Of a stretch of DNA of 64,000 nucleotides, positions 1-9,075 are shown piece by piece (within the stretch, counting starts at the first letter, position 1; the number at the start of each line of letters is the position of its first letter). This stretch comes from Dehalogenimonas etheniformans (lineage in GTDB: Bacteria > Chloroflexota > Dehalococcoidia > Dehalococcoidales > Dehalococcoidaceae): NCBI RefSeq assembly GCF_014672715.2, contig NZ_CP058566.2:620001-684000 (forward strand), given 5' to 3'. The notes beneath the pieces are model-generated. The model ran no database searches. It saw only the letters and a list, made by a program, of their open reading frames with translations, and was not told the DNA's origin. A program made the translations under genes and the position numbers.

Positions 1-53
1 ATTCACACTCGGTTTGCTTCCATTTTCCGGAACTTTCATACAAGGGGAAACTG

Positions 54-1664
54 TTGAACGCTACTCAAGAAATTAAATTAGATACGAACGCGTTAAAAAA
101 GGAGGTGTCGAGGAGACGCACCTTTGCGATCATCTCTCATCCTGACGCGGGCAAAACTACGCTCACAGAGAAGTTTCTGCTTTACGCCGGCGCGGTGGAA
201 CTAGCTGGCTCAGTCCGGGCGCGCGCCAATCAGCAACACACCGCTTCCGACTGGATGACCATGGAGAGGCAACGAGGCATTTCTATTTCGGCTACCGCCC
301 TTGAGATGGAGTACCAGGGTTTTCGCATTAACCTGCTCGATACTCCCGGTCACCAGGATTTCAGCGAAGACACCTACCGGACACTGATGGCCGCCGACAG
401 CGCCGTCATGGTGCTGGATTCCGCTAAGGGCATCGAGGCACAAACGGAAAAGTTATTCCGCGTCTGCCGCATGAGGGGCGTCCCAATCCTGACTTTCATC
501 AATAAGATGGATCACCCGGGGCGCGACCCACTGGCACTTCTCGATGAGATCGAGCGGATACTGGGGATCGCGGCGGTACCGATGAACTGGCCCGTCGGCG
601 AAGCCCCATCATTTCAGGGGGTGTACGATCTGCGCGGCAATAAGATGCTGCGTTTCCAGAGGACGGAACACAACCGGTTCAAGGCCCCGGTGCAGGTTTC
701 GGGAATTGATGACCCGGCTCTGCCAGAATTGTTGGGTGAAGCCGCCTACAACAAGCTCGTCGAAGATGCCTCTCTTTTATCAGGGGCTGTGGCCGAGTTC
801 GATCTGGCGCAATTTCTGAACGGGAAGATGACGCCTGTATTTTTTGGCTCCGCACTCAATAACTTCGGGGTTGAGGCTTTCTTGAACTCGGTCCTTGAAC
901 TGGCCCCGGCGCCGGTGGCTAGGGAAACGGAACAGGGGACTATCGACCCAGCCAGCGATACGTTCCGAGGATTCGTATTCAAACTCCAGGCCAACATCGA
1001 TCCCAGGCATCGAGATCGGATGGCTTTTGTCAGGGTGTGTTCCGGGAAATTCGAAAAAGATATGCTTGTGCTCAACCCTCGGTTGAAACAGGAGATCCGG
1101 CTTTCGAGAGCCTTCAAACTGTTCGGCCGGGAGCGGGTGAGTGTCGATGAAGCCTTCCCGGGTGACGTCATAGGAGTTGTCAGTCCAGGCTTGCTGAGCA
1201 TCGGCGACACAGTGACAACCGGGGAACCGATCGATTTTGCCAAAATACCGACTTTCTCACCTGAACATTTCGGCCTGTTGACCAACGACGATGTAACCCG
1301 TTTCAAGCAGTTTAACAGGGGACTTGAACAGCTTGAAGAAGAAGGTGCCATCCAGGTATTGAACTCTGAGGACGCCCTGAGGCGCGAACCGATCGTGGCG
1401 GCCGTCGGCGAACTCCAATTCGACGTCGTGCTTTCAAGGCTTGAAGAAGAATATGGCGTGAAAGCCAAGGTCCAACGGCTTGGTTTTTCCGGGGCCAGGT
1501 GGGTCAAGAATTCAGATGGAGCAATCCCGCGAATGTCTCTATCAAGCGGCATGCGGCGCTGCAGAGACAAGCGCGATGGCCTCGTAGTACTTTATAATTC
1601 CAAGTGGGAGCTGGAATATTTCCAGAAGGAAAATCCGGGGCTAATGCTCTCCGAGACCAGCTAG
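54..1664 (+). CDS. prfC: Peptide chain release factor 3 (RF3)
   Basis: Translational GTPase that recycles RF1/RF2 from the ribosome after termination. At 536 residues it is close to the usual RF3 length. The G1 loop (HPDAGKTT) lies at residues 29-36, the G3 DTPGH at about residue 96 and the G4 NKMD near 150, followed by the domain II and III regions typical of the EF-G/RF3 branch. The start is TTG, preceded by AAGGGG about 6 bases upstream. It is the first gene of the window, and no partner gene is visible upstream. Family assignment is by motif and overall sequence and is firm. Confidence 0.93.
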   Translation: MNATQEIKLDTNALKKEVSRRRTFAIISHPDAGKTTLTEKFLLYAGAVELAGSVRARANQQHTASDWMTMERQRGISISATALEMEYQGFRINLLDTPGHQDFSEDTYRTLMAADSAVMVLDSAKGIEAQTEKLFRVCRMRGVPILTFINKMDHPGRDPLALLDEIERILGIAAVPMNWPVGEAPSFQGVYDLRGNKMLRFQRTEHNRFKAPVQVSGIDDPALPELLGEAAYNKLVEDASLLSGAVAEFDLAQFLNGKMTPVFFGSALNNFGVEAFLNSVLELAPAPVARETEQGTIDPASDTFRGFVFKLQANIDPRHRDRMAFVRVCSGKFEKDMLVLNPRLKQEIRLSRAFKLFGRERVSVDEAFPGDVIGVVSPGLLSIGDTVTTGEPIDFAKIPTFSPEHFGLLTNDDVTRFKQFNRGLEQLEEEGAIQVLNSEDALRREPIVAAVGELQFDVVLSRLEEEYGVKAKVQRLGFSGARWVKNSDGAIPRMSLSSGMRRCRDKRDGLVVLYNSKWELEYFQKENPGLMLSETS

Positions 1665-1736
1665 ATTCATTTCTTGTCGCACATTGTAAAATCCTTGGGG
1701 CTGTCGTCTAATTAGGGGGGTAAAGAGAAGCTCAAC

Positions 1737-2399
1737 ATGGGTCCCGAAAGCTATAACCATCATGAGTGGATCGATGTTTCTGTCCCACTGAGCAACGATA
1801 CGATCACCTGGCAGGGAGATCATCCGGTGCGTGTAGAGCGTACCGATGACATAGAACGGGGAGACAGCTACAGTCTTTCAGCCCTATGTCTCAGTTCTCA
1901 TAGTGGAACTCACATCGACGCCCCAGCCCATTTCCTGAGAAACGGTGAGACCGTCGACAAAATTCCGATGGAGCGTTTTGTCGGTGCTGCACGAGTGGTA
2001 GAGATCGCCGATACCGAATCAATAAAGCCTCAGGAACTGAAGAATCACCGTATTCGAAAAGGCGATAGGATACTGTTTAAAACAAGGAATTCCGGACTCT
2101 GGCATGAGCGAAAAACCTTTACCGAGGATTATGTTTACGTAACATTAGGGGCGGCGTCCTATTTGGCCCAAATCGGCGTCGTCATGGTCGGGATAGATTA
2201 TTTATCGGTCGGGAGCACAACCCAGGAAGGCGTCGAAGTGCATCGCGTTCTTCTCGAGTCGGGGATTATAATTGTCGAAGGGCTCGATCTATCCAAAACA
2301 GGGGCGGGGAGGTTCGACCTGATCTGCCTGCCGCTCAAAATCCATAACGGGGACGGCGCACCTGCGAGGGTTATTTTACGGCCACGTCGGCGAGGATAG
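1737..2399 (+). CDS. Cyclase family protein (kynurenine formamidase-like metal hydrolase)
   Basis: A 220-residue protein of the cyclase / arylformamidase family. The metal-binding signature HSGTHIDAPAHF lies at about residues 60-71, as in bacterial kynurenine formamidases and polyketide cyclases. These enzymes hydrolyse N-formylkynurenine or related amides and esters using divalent metals. No other kynurenine pathway gene is nearby, so the substrate cannot be named. ATG start with a GGGG-rich stretch and AAAGAGAAG upstream. Confidence 0.8.
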   Translation: MGPESYNHHEWIDVSVPLSNDTITWQGDHPVRVERTDDIERGDSYSLSALCLSSHSGTHIDAPAHFLRNGETVDKIPMERFVGAARVVEIADTESIKPQELKNHRIRKGDRILFKTRNSGLWHERKTFTEDYVYVTLGAASYLAQIGVVMVGIDYLSVGSTTQEGVEVHRVLLESGIIIVEGLDLSKTGAGRFDLICLPLKIHNGDGAPARVILRPRRRG

Positions 2400-2460
2400 C
2401 TAACGGGCAGCAACGAGGAATCGGAAACAGGGTGCCATAAGCTAAGACCCGGCTGGCAGT

Positions 2461-3408
2461 TCAGTTTTCCGTGGTTTTGACCGTATTCCCCACTTCCAAA
2501 CCCCCGGCGACATTCACCGGGTTTGGCTCAATCAATTGCCCAGGCTTAGGTTTGGATTTGAGCTCGGTTAGCATCATGGCAGCAAGGACCAGCACGCCGC
2601 CGATGATGATCCGGGCAGTCAGACCATTTCCAGCAAGTACCACCGCGAAAAAACCCGCGAATACCGGTTCCATGGTCATGATAACGGCCGCCCTTGTCGC
2701 AGAGACAAGGGATTGAGCCCAAGTCTGGATAACAAAAGCAAAAGCGGTGGCGACTAGGGCGGTGATAACCACAGCTCCCCAGACACCGGGATCCGGGGGA
2801 AGGGTCAGGCCACCGGGCAAAGCAGCGACCAGGCTAAGTATGCCCACGAACGATATCTGTAAGACCGCCAAACCATAAACATCATGTTTCGACGACCATT
2901 CTCCCAACCCCACAATGTGGAAGGCAAAGAAAATGGCGCATAGCAATGTTAGCAGTTCCCCGATTCCAATGGACCAACCATTCAACGAGAGGACTGCGAG
3001 ACCGGCGGTGGCGAGCACGACCGCCCACCAGACATTGGCGCTTAACTTACGTTTTAAAAGCAACCATGAAACTACCGGGGTCAACACAACGAACATCCCT
3101 GTGATGAAACCCGAGACGGCAACCGAAGCGTGCTGGAGTCCAAAGGTTTGAGTAATATAACCGAGTCCCAAGGCCAGACCTAAAATGGCCGCCCGCTTGA
3201 AACCAAGTGAGCCCATTCCTCGAAGACTTTGCGGGCGGATGGCGATCATGACCAGCGCCGCGAGGCAAAACCGCACCGCCAGGAAATCCATTACCGGCAT
3301 GCGGGAAACCGCCTCCTGCACCACTATAAAGGTGGCGCCCCATGCCGCAGTAACGCTGACCAAAGCCCAGAGAGCCAGACCGGATGAAGATTTCCAGTTG
3401 TTTACCAT
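2461..3408 (-). CDS. EamA/DMT-family membrane transporter
   Basis: A 315-residue hydrophobic protein with about ten predicted membrane segments in two EamA repeats, as in drug/metabolite transporters such as RhaT and YdcZ-type exporters. The first repeat begins around residue 10 and the second around residue 150. The hydrophilic tail after about residue 285 is probably cytoplasmic. The substrate cannot be inferred from the sequence. A second member of the family lies at 23909-24787. The upstream GGGGTGG before ATG 3408 could serve as ribosome binding site. Confidence 0.85.
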   Translation of the reverse strand: MVNNWKSSSGLALWALVSVTAAWGATFIVVQEAVSRMPVMDFLAVRFCLAALVMIAIRPQSLRGMGSLGFKRAAILGLALGLGYITQTFGLQHASVAVSGFITGMFVVLTPVVSWLLLKRKLSANVWWAVVLATAGLAVLSLNGWSIGIGELLTLLCAIFFAFHIVGLGEWSSKHDVYGLAVLQISFVGILSLVAALPGGLTLPPDPGVWGAVVITALVATAFAFVIQTWAQSLVSATRAAVIMTMEPVFAGFFAVVLAGNGLTARIIIGGVLVLAAMMLTELKSKPKPGQLIEPNPVNVAGGLEVGNTVKTTEN

Positions 3409-3592
3409 ACCACCCCAAGAAACAAAACTGAACGAGGATTATACAATATCCCGTGGAATTCCCCAATCTGTTTCTAACGTTTCAGGATCGATCCATTCGC
3501 CACAATCGGAGCGATTTATCCCGAGGTGGCGCTAACCTCCGGGAAGGGCGATAATTCTTTTGAGTAGTCTTTGGGATTTCTGGAGGAATCAG

Positions 3593-4264
3593 ATGGCAAG
3601 CGATGGCGTCTGTCCTGTTAAGATTAAGGTCGACAAAGTCACGCTTAACGGTGATCTATGTCTTCCTAGGGGCGTTGACGGGCTGGTGGTTTTTGCTCAC
3701 GGAAGCGGTTCCAGCCGTCTCAGCCCCCGAAACAGGCGAGTATCCGCGGCGCTCAGAAACACTGGACTCGGCACACTGCTTTTCGACCTCCTGACCGAAG
3801 ACGAGGAGGCTGTTGATAACATCACGGGCGAACTGAGGTTCAACATCCGGTTTTTGGCTCAGAGACTTGTGGCTGTGACCGAGTGGCTGGAGAAACAACC
3901 AGAGGTATGCAAGTTTCCCATCGGCTATTTTGGGGCTTCAACCGGCGCAGCAGCAGCGCTGGTGGCCGCCGCCGAACTTCCCGGATGCATATCCGCGGTG
4001 GTGTCGCGGGGCGGCCGGCCCGACCTGGCAATGAAGAGGTTGAAGGAAGTCAAAGCCCCGACCTTACTGATTGTCGGCGGCGCGGATACCGAGGTACTCC
4101 AGTTGAACCGTCGGGCTATGGAACGTTTGGAGACAGCCAGAGAGTTGGCCGTGGTACCGGGCGCGACTCATCTATTTGAGGAACCCGGGACGATGGAAGA
4201 AGTCGAGCGATTAGCCGCGGCTTGGTTTTTAAAGTACCTGACCGCGGGACGAGGCAGAAGTTGA
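3593..4264 (+). CDS. Dienelactone hydrolase-like alpha/beta hydrolase
   Basis: An alpha/beta hydrolase of about 223 residues. HGSGSS near residue 35 forms the oxyanion region, FGASTG holds the likely nucleophile serine, the acid is in the VGGADTEV segment, and GATHLF supplies the histidine. I chose ATG 3593 because a clear GGAGG lies 6 bases upstream. An in-frame TTG at 3560 would add 11 residues but has no good ribosome binding site. The substrate is unknown; the family includes carboxylesterases and dienelactone hydrolases. Confidence 0.82.
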   Translation: MASDGVCPVKIKVDKVTLNGDLCLPRGVDGLVVFAHGSGSSRLSPRNRRVSAALRNTGLGTLLFDLLTEDEEAVDNITGELRFNIRFLAQRLVAVTEWLEKQPEVCKFPIGYFGASTGAAAALVAAAELPGCISAVVSRGGRPDLAMKRLKEVKAPTLLIVGGADTEVLQLNRRAMERLETARELAVVPGATHLFEEPGTMEEVERLAAAWFLKYLTAGRGRS

Positions 4265-4274
4265 ATTAAAGCAC

Positions 4275-4829
4275 ATGCTCTCGATGAATAGATACGTCGC
4301 TTTTCTCAGGGGCATCAACAGCGGATCGAACCCGACATTGAAAATGGAAACGCTCCGAAAAATCTTCGAAGATGCGGGTTTCCAGTCGGTTAAGACGGTG
4401 CTGGCCAGCGGCAACGTCATTTTTGATGCCCCGGGGGAAGATAATTTCGAAAATGCGTTAGAAAAAGAACTCGAAGCAAAGCTCGGGTACCGGATGGCGG
4501 TTATCGTTTTGTCTTTGGCGGAAATCAAACGGTTAATAGAATCAGCTCCGTTTGCGGGAATTGACGTCACCCCTACCACCAGGCTCTACATCACCTTCAC
4601 CAAGTCAAAAAAAGCACCTGGCCTCATTTTACCATTTTCCAACGCTGACAAAGGATTTACCATCCTGGATTTCGACCGAGGGGTTATCCGTAGTATCGTG
4701 GACCTGAAAAAGGGAATCACACCCGACCTGATGAGCGCCCTGGATAAGCATTTCGGGAAAAGCAACACCGCCAGAAATTGGAATACGATCGAAAAGATCT
4801 TTTCGATCATAAAACAGAATGGATCATAA
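4275..4829 (+). CDS. DUF1697 family protein
   Basis: A 184-residue protein opening with a YVAFLRGINSGS motif, the hallmark of DUF1697 proteins. The family is widespread in bacteria and has no established function. It lies 10 bases after the hydrolase on the same strand and may be co-transcribed with it. ATG 4275 and ATG 4284 are both possible starts; neither has a strong ribosome binding site. Confidence 0.8.
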   Translation: MLSMNRYVAFLRGINSGSNPTLKMETLRKIFEDAGFQSVKTVLASGNVIFDAPGEDNFENALEKELEAKLGYRMAVIVLSLAEIKRLIESAPFAGIDVTPTTRLYITFTKSKKAPGLILPFSNADKGFTILDFDRGVIRSIVDLKKGITPDLMSALDKHFGKSNTARNWNTIEKIFSIIKQNGS

Positions 4830-4848
4830 AAGGGGACTTGGGCTGGGT

Positions 4849-5211
4849 TTAATAGTGTTCCAGGTCTTCGCCGGGGCCCTGTTCGCTCAATGGATTCTCA
4901 TCGGCAAGGACAGGCGCCTCCGGGTATAAAGGCGATTGATCAAGGAACTCCTCGAGAACGCGCCTGCCGAACTCACTATCGCTGATGTCGGTGATGTCAT
5001 CAATGCCCTGTTGGGCGATCCAACGTCGAAGCTCGTCTTCCCAGTCGGCAACTGGTTCGAAAGCGACAGCGCCGGTGTCACCCTCTTCCCGTTCAAACCA
5101 TTGAGTCCAGGCCCAAACAAAGGTCCGGCCGGTCTCCGGGTGTCGCCAATTAGTTGAATAGACCACAGGAGTGGTGCCTCGAAAACGATCATCGCGAAAC
5201 TCTTCGGCCAC
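4849..5211 (-). CDS. Hypothetical acidic protein
   Basis: A 120-residue acidic protein that I do not recognise. It is rich in Trp in its first half (WRHPE, WAWTQWF, WEDELRRW) and ends in an acidic tail. It has no membrane segment or signal peptide, so it is likely cytoplasmic. The start is GTG 5211, with AAGGAGAG 5 bases upstream, which supports a real gene. It faces the preceding forward genes tail to tail. Confidence 0.6.
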   Translation of the reverse strand: MAEEFRDDRFRGTTPVVYSTNWRHPETGRTFVWAWTQWFEREEGDTGAVAFEPVADWEDELRRWIAQQGIDDITDISDSEFGRRVLEEFLDQSPLYPEAPVLADENPLSEQGPGEDLEHY

Positions 5212-5393
5212 AGGCTCTCCTTAATAAGTCAGGTTGCTCCCTAAAAAGCATAACCCTTATCCAGTCCGCTTTCCATGCGTAAAATTACCTATTTTAACGT
5301 GGTTCACGTACGTATTCGTACCGACCTCGTAGATGATGACCAGATCATCAAGGGAATTAGAGTCTTCCCGGAAGTTGTTATCTGATATGGATT

Positions 5394-6107
5394 TTAGCCT
5401 GGGCCTGAACCTTCGCCGGTTTCATCAGCCATCTCCGCATTTTTCAATGCTTCCGGTTCGGGAGGCACAAATCCTTTTTGAAGAGCATATCGAAGGAGTT
5501 GACTATGATTGCGGAGGTTCAGTTTGCGCATGAGGTTCGCCCGATGGGCTTCGACAGTCCGCGGACTTATAAAAAGCCTTTTGGCGATGTCGGCACCGGT
5601 ATAACCCCGGACCACCATGTGCAACACCTCGCGTTCCCTGGTCGACAATTGTTCGTAGGGATCGGCGACCGCATCGCTCTCGGTTTGCTTAATGTATGAC
5701 TCGATCGCCCGTTGGGAGAGAGCCGCCGATAGATAATGGCGCCCCTTCATGACTTCGCGGATGGCGCTGGTAAGTTCATCGACTGTCGATTCTTTTAGAA
5801 GATATCCCTTCGCCCCAGCCCGCAAAGCACCTTGAACATAGCTTTCATTGCCATACATGGATAAAAGAACTACGGCCGTCCTGGTCGAGTGTTTTATCAC
5901 CTGGCGACAGACCTCAATACCCGAAATGCCATGAAGCATCAGATCTACGATCAATACATCGGGATGTAGTTTTTCTACCTGTTGCACCGTCTCGAGCCCG
6001 TCTTCGGATTCACCGATGACTTCGAAATCAGGTTGAGCTTCGAGGAGCGCCCTGATACCGCTTCGCACGACTCGATGATCGTCAGCCAGGAAAATGGTGA
6101 TAGTCAT
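5394..6107 (-). CDS. NarL/FixJ-type response regulator with LuxR DNA-binding domain
   Basis: A 237-residue two-component regulator. The receiver domain (residues 1-120) has the acidic DD pair near residue 9, the phospho-acceptor Asp in VLIVDLML near residue 55 and the conserved Lys in GYLLKES. A LuxR-type helix-turn-helix (LSTREREVLHMVVRGYTGADIAKRL region) occupies about residues 150-215. It ends in a short acidic tail. No histidine kinase is adjacent, so it is an orphan regulator. GGGGAGAG precedes ATG 6107. Its receiver looks intact, unlike the regulator at 11795. Confidence 0.9.
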   Translation of the reverse strand: MTITIFLADDHRVVRSGIRALLEAQPDFEVIGESEDGLETVQQVEKLHPDVLIVDLMLHGISGIEVCRQVIKHSTRTAVVLLSMYGNESYVQGALRAGAKGYLLKESTVDELTSAIREVMKGRHYLSAALSQRAIESYIKQTESDAVADPYEQLSTREREVLHMVVRGYTGADIAKRLFISPRTVEAHRANLMRKLNLRNHSQLLRYALQKGFVPPEPEALKNAEMADETGEGSGPG

Positions 6108-6392
6108 AATTCTCTCCCCAAAGTCTGCGATCGGACAGTTTTGAATATATGTCTTTCATTACCTGTTCAAGAACGATTATAACGCAAATATAGAGATGCT
6201 CCAACAGAATTTTCTCCAACGTCCCGCCGTTCAAAAAAATAGATTTGATAATCATCACGTCCTGACATCCATAAATATTTTTCAAAAAATGAGGGCTTTT
6301 TTCGCCAAGACTAGGGGTTTTTACGTATATCCACGCGATGGGATTTGGGGTTAAATATTGTTAAGAAAAAACAAGCGCCGGAGGAACAGACA

Positions 6393-6536
6393 ATGGGTGT
6401 GATGATATCGATAATTTTGTTGTTGACAGCCGCGGTCATCGGCGCCTGGCGGTTGGAGACCGAATTTGATCGTGAAACAAGATCTCAGCCGGCAACACAA
6501 ACGGTAAAGCAATCAATTTCTGTAACCAGAGAATAG
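6393..6536 (+). CDS. Small single-pass membrane protein
   Basis: A 47-residue protein with one hydrophobic helix (MISIILLLTAAVIGAW) near the N-terminus and a charged tail. ATG 6393 has GGAGGA 7 bases upstream, so it is preferred over the longer reading from 6345. Function unknown. It is followed by a small zinc ribbon gene and hsp20 on the same strand. Confidence 0.5.
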   Translation: MGVMISIILLLTAAVIGAWRLETEFDRETRSQPATQTVKQSISVTRE

Positions 6537-6575
6537 ATAGAGCCGACCTGAATATCGAAAAGTTCGGAGGAGAGA

Positions 6576-6749
6576 ATGTATCACTTCAAAAGCTGCCCCA
6601 GATGCGGAAAAGGCGACCTGTTCGAAGACAGCGATGAATACGGGGTTTACGCCCAATGCTTTCAGTGCGGTTATGTGGGCTACCCCGGCAAGATACTCTC
6701 GCTGGAGCAGGCCCGTGCCGAACAGTTGCATCGGCGCGGCCGCCGCTAG
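6576..6749 (+). CDS. Small zinc-ribbon protein
   Basis: A 57-residue protein with two Cys pairs, CPRC near residue 7 and CFQC near residue 28, forming a zinc ribbon. GGAGGAGAG precedes ATG 6576. It sits directly upstream of hsp20 and may share its transcript. Other small zinc ribbons in the window lie at 8165, 19306 and 57760-58570. No specific function is recognised. Confidence 0.65.
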   Translation: MYHFKSCPRCGKGDLFEDSDEYGVYAQCFQCGYVGYPGKILSLEQARAEQLHRRGRR

Positions 6750-6808
6750 TAAGAACGATCCGGTACCTGATAGCGCGTACAACTGTTAATAGAAGTGAGG
6801 GCGAAAAG

Positions 6809-7366
6809 ATGGCAATGGAAAGATGGCAATCAAGGCATCCTTTAGCGGCGTGGCAACCTTTCAGAGCGTTGGACCAGATGGAAAAAGAGTTTGACGACAT
6901 TTTCGGGCGAAGTTTTTTGCCGGTAATGATGGGAGATGGTGGCAGGGCGGAAGAAATGATGCCCAAAATGGATATTTTTGAAAAAGAGGATAGATATGTC
7001 GTCAAGGCTGAAGTCCCAGGAATCAAGCCTGAAGATATCGACATCTCGATCACCGGCGACCTGCTGATGCTGAAAGGTGAGAAGAAGGACGAATCCGAAA
7101 CTCACGAAGAGGATTATTATCGCCGTGAGTTATCCTACGGTTCGTTCGTGCGTTCAATCCGGCTGCCATCAAGCGTAGACGTAGACAAAATCGTGGCTAC
7201 CTGCGACGACGGTATGCTGGAAATCGATCTGCCGAAGGCCGGGGTTGTAACACCCAAGAAAATTACGATGACAGCCAAGAAACCCGAAAAAGCCGGGGGC
7301 AAAGTCATCGAGGCTAAGGCTAAGGAAACCAAGCCCAGGGCAAAGAAACAAAGCGAAGCGAAATAA
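6809..7366 (+). CDS. Hsp20/alpha-crystallin small heat shock protein
   Basis: ATP-independent chaperone that binds unfolding proteins. The alpha-crystallin domain spans about residues 50-145 and includes the typical VKAEVPGIKPEDI and LMLKGEKK strands. The tail is long and Lys/Ala-rich (after about residue 150), and I see no clear C-terminal IxI motif. I chose ATG 6809, with GAGGGCG upstream, because the longer reading from 6656 overlaps the zinc-ribbon gene. A strong terminator follows at 7381. Confidence 0.9.
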   Translation: MAMERWQSRHPLAAWQPFRALDQMEKEFDDIFGRSFLPVMMGDGGRAEEMMPKMDIFEKEDRYVVKAEVPGIKPEDIDISITGDLLMLKGEKKDESETHEEDYYRRELSYGSFVRSIRLPSSVDVDKIVATCDDGMLEIDLPKAGVVTPKKITMTAKKPEKAGGKVIEAKAKETKPRAKKQSEAK

Positions 7367-7380
7367 TATCGGACTGCAAA

Positions 7381-7400
7381 GGGGGGCTTTTAAGCCCCCC
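7381..7400 (+). terminator. Rho-independent terminator after hsp20
   Basis: A perfect 9-bp inverted repeat (GGGGGGCTT / AAGCCCCCC) with a 2-base centre, followed by a short T-rich stretch. It lies 14 bases after the hsp20 stop and could also act on the convergent gene at 7432. Confidence 0.8.
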
Positions 7401-7431
7401 CTATGTTTTCTCTACGATTGGTACGTGAGGA

Positions 7432-8124
7432 TTAAAGGCGGCTCGGCTTCACCAAGCGATCCCGGTCCTGGCGCAATATGTCTAACACATCCGCATCGTC
7501 AAGCTGTTCAAAACGCCGGTAAAATTGGCCAACTGCACCAAAATCCGCGGGAGATCTGAGACAAACTAACTCATCGGCATCCCTGGCCAGGGACTTGATC
7601 GTATCCTCCGGACCTACCGGAAGAGCAGCGATCAATTTGCCCGGTTTCTCATGCCTGGCAGCAGCCAGGGCTACTTTAAAAGTGGCACCGGTGGCGACAC
7701 CGTCATCGGTGATGATGGCGATCATCCCGTTTAGAGGGACTCGGGGGCTTACCTCGCGGAAGACCCGATTCCGCCTCTTTATCTCTGCCATTTGGAAGGC
7801 TTTTTCCCGTTCAATGAAATCTTCGCTGATATCGAGCATCCTGACGACGTCCTGGTTTAATGACACCTGATCATCTTCCGAAATGGCGCCAAATGCCAGT
7901 TCCGGTTGGCCCGGGCTGCGAAGTTTACGCGATAAAACGATGTCCAGTTTGGCATCCAATTGCAGCGCTATTTGCCGGGCGACAGCCATGCCACCGCGGG
8001 GGATCCCCAAAACAACCGTATTTCTGCCCGCGTAATCCTTCAGTTCGGCAGCAAGCAGGTTTCCAGCCTCTGTCCTGTCGGCAAAAGGTTCGCCGTTGCG
8101 ACTCAAGATGCGCCAATTAGCCAA
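7432..8124 (-). CDS. Phosphoribosyltransferase domain protein
   Basis: A 230-residue protein of the PRTase fold. The PRPP-binding loop (IITDDGVATGAT) lies near residues 136-147, and an N-terminal GIPRGG motif is near residue 40. Such proteins are common near stress genes and often have no known base substrate. The start is TTG 8124, with GAGGAG upstream. It is convergent with hsp20. Confidence 0.82.
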   Translation of the reverse strand: MANWRILSRNGEPFADRTEAGNLLAAELKDYAGRNTVVLGIPRGGMAVARQIALQLDAKLDIVLSRKLRSPGQPELAFGAISEDDQVSLNQDVVRMLDISEDFIEREKAFQMAEIKRRNRVFREVSPRVPLNGMIAIITDDGVATGATFKVALAAARHEKPGKLIAALPVGPEDTIKSLARDADELVCLRSPADFGAVGQFYRRFEQLDDADVLDILRQDRDRLVKPSRL

Positions 8125-8164
8125 AATGCGCTCCTCATAATGCGAAAAATTCTAGCCCGCAAAC

Positions 8165-8392
8165 CTAAACCCAAAGAACGGTTTTGCCGGATGGTTCAAA
8201 TTGATGAAAGCAAGAACTGCATCGAAAAATGGCCTGAGGGCCATATTCCTGCCTGGTGACGAAGGCTGCACCGCCACAAATCGGACAACGGGCATATGTT
8301 CCCGAGGTATAGCGGAATCCTATCTCGGCAAGCTGACCGTCGCCATAGGGACCATGCATCGTGTCGATGGCTTTTTCAGCGTACACCGTCAT
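8165..8392 (-). CDS. Hypothetical zinc-ribbon protein
   Basis: A 75-residue protein with CPIC near residue 36 and CSSC near residue 58, forming a C-terminal zinc ribbon. ATG 8392 has GAGGG about 8 bases upstream. Function is not recognised. It begins with a VYAEK segment like the end of the small protein at 9777, but this match is too short to interpret. Confidence 0.5.
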   Translation of the reverse strand: MTVYAEKAIDTMHGPYGDGQLAEIGFRYTSGTYARCPICGGAAFVTRQEYGPQAIFRCSSCFHQFEPSGKTVLWV

Positions 8393-8562
8393 TCAAAACC
8401 CTCAACTTGAATGAAATTACCGATTACGCTCACTTTACGCCGTCAAGTTGGTTAAAAGAAATAGGTGAAACTACCTAATTAGCTGTGTCAAACCCCTTAA
8501 TTTTATCGTCGAAGCCATATTTCAATTGATTGATTGGAAGGCGTATTCACTACTCAAACGGA

Positions 8563-9075
8563 TCAACTTTTAAAAAGCTTCGCCAGCTTGGGAGCGATGA
8601 CAGCCTGGCAATAACCTTTTTCCGGGTGCAGTTGATAATAATCCTGGTGGTAAGCCTCGGCGGGATAGAACGCCTCGAGCTGTTTGACCTCTGTGACAAT
8701 CGGCTGGGGAAATGCCTTGTCCTTAACGAGTTGAGCGATGTAATTTCCCGCGGCATTTTTCTGAGCTTCGCTTGAATAGAGAATCACCGAGCGGTATTGG
8801 GTGCCTAAATCCGCCCCCTGGCGATTAAGAGTGGTGGGATCGTGAGCCTTGAAAAACACCTGCAGCAAATCATGGTATGAGATCACCGCGGGGTCGAAAT
8901 CGATTTTCACAACTTCCGCATGGCCGGTGCGGCCGGCGCAAACCTGTTCATAGGTGGGACTGGGGGCTGTGCCCCCGGCGTAACCCGAAGTCACCCGGCT
9001 GACCCCTTTCAACCGGCTGAAGATGGCTTGAATGCACCAGAAACACCCGCCTCCGAGGACCGCGCTTTCGGTCAT
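8563..9075 (-). CDS. msrA: Peptide methionine-S-sulfoxide reductase
   Basis: Repairs the S epimer of methionine sulfoxide in proteins. At 170 residues it is near the family length. GGGCFWC at residues 8-14 carries the catalytic Cys11, and the conserved substrate-pocket segments (TSGYAGG, YHDLLQVFF) are present. Its start overlaps the msrB stop by 4 bases (ATGA), so the two are translationally coupled in the order msrB then msrA. Confidence 0.95.
   Translation of the reverse strand: MTESAVLGGGCFWCIQAIFSRLKGVSRVTSGYAGGTAPSPTYEQVCAGRTGHAEVVKIDFDPAVISYHDLLQVFFKAHDPTTLNRQGADLGTQYRSVILYSSEAQKNAAGNYIAQLVKDKAFPQPIVTEVKQLEAFYPAEAYHQDYYQLHPEKGYCQAVIAPKLAKLFKS

Noticed and set aside
746-1570. Long reverse-strand reading frame inside prfC
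   Set aside because: It is fully antisense to a clear RF3 gene, has a composition typical of a shadow frame, and shows no domain.
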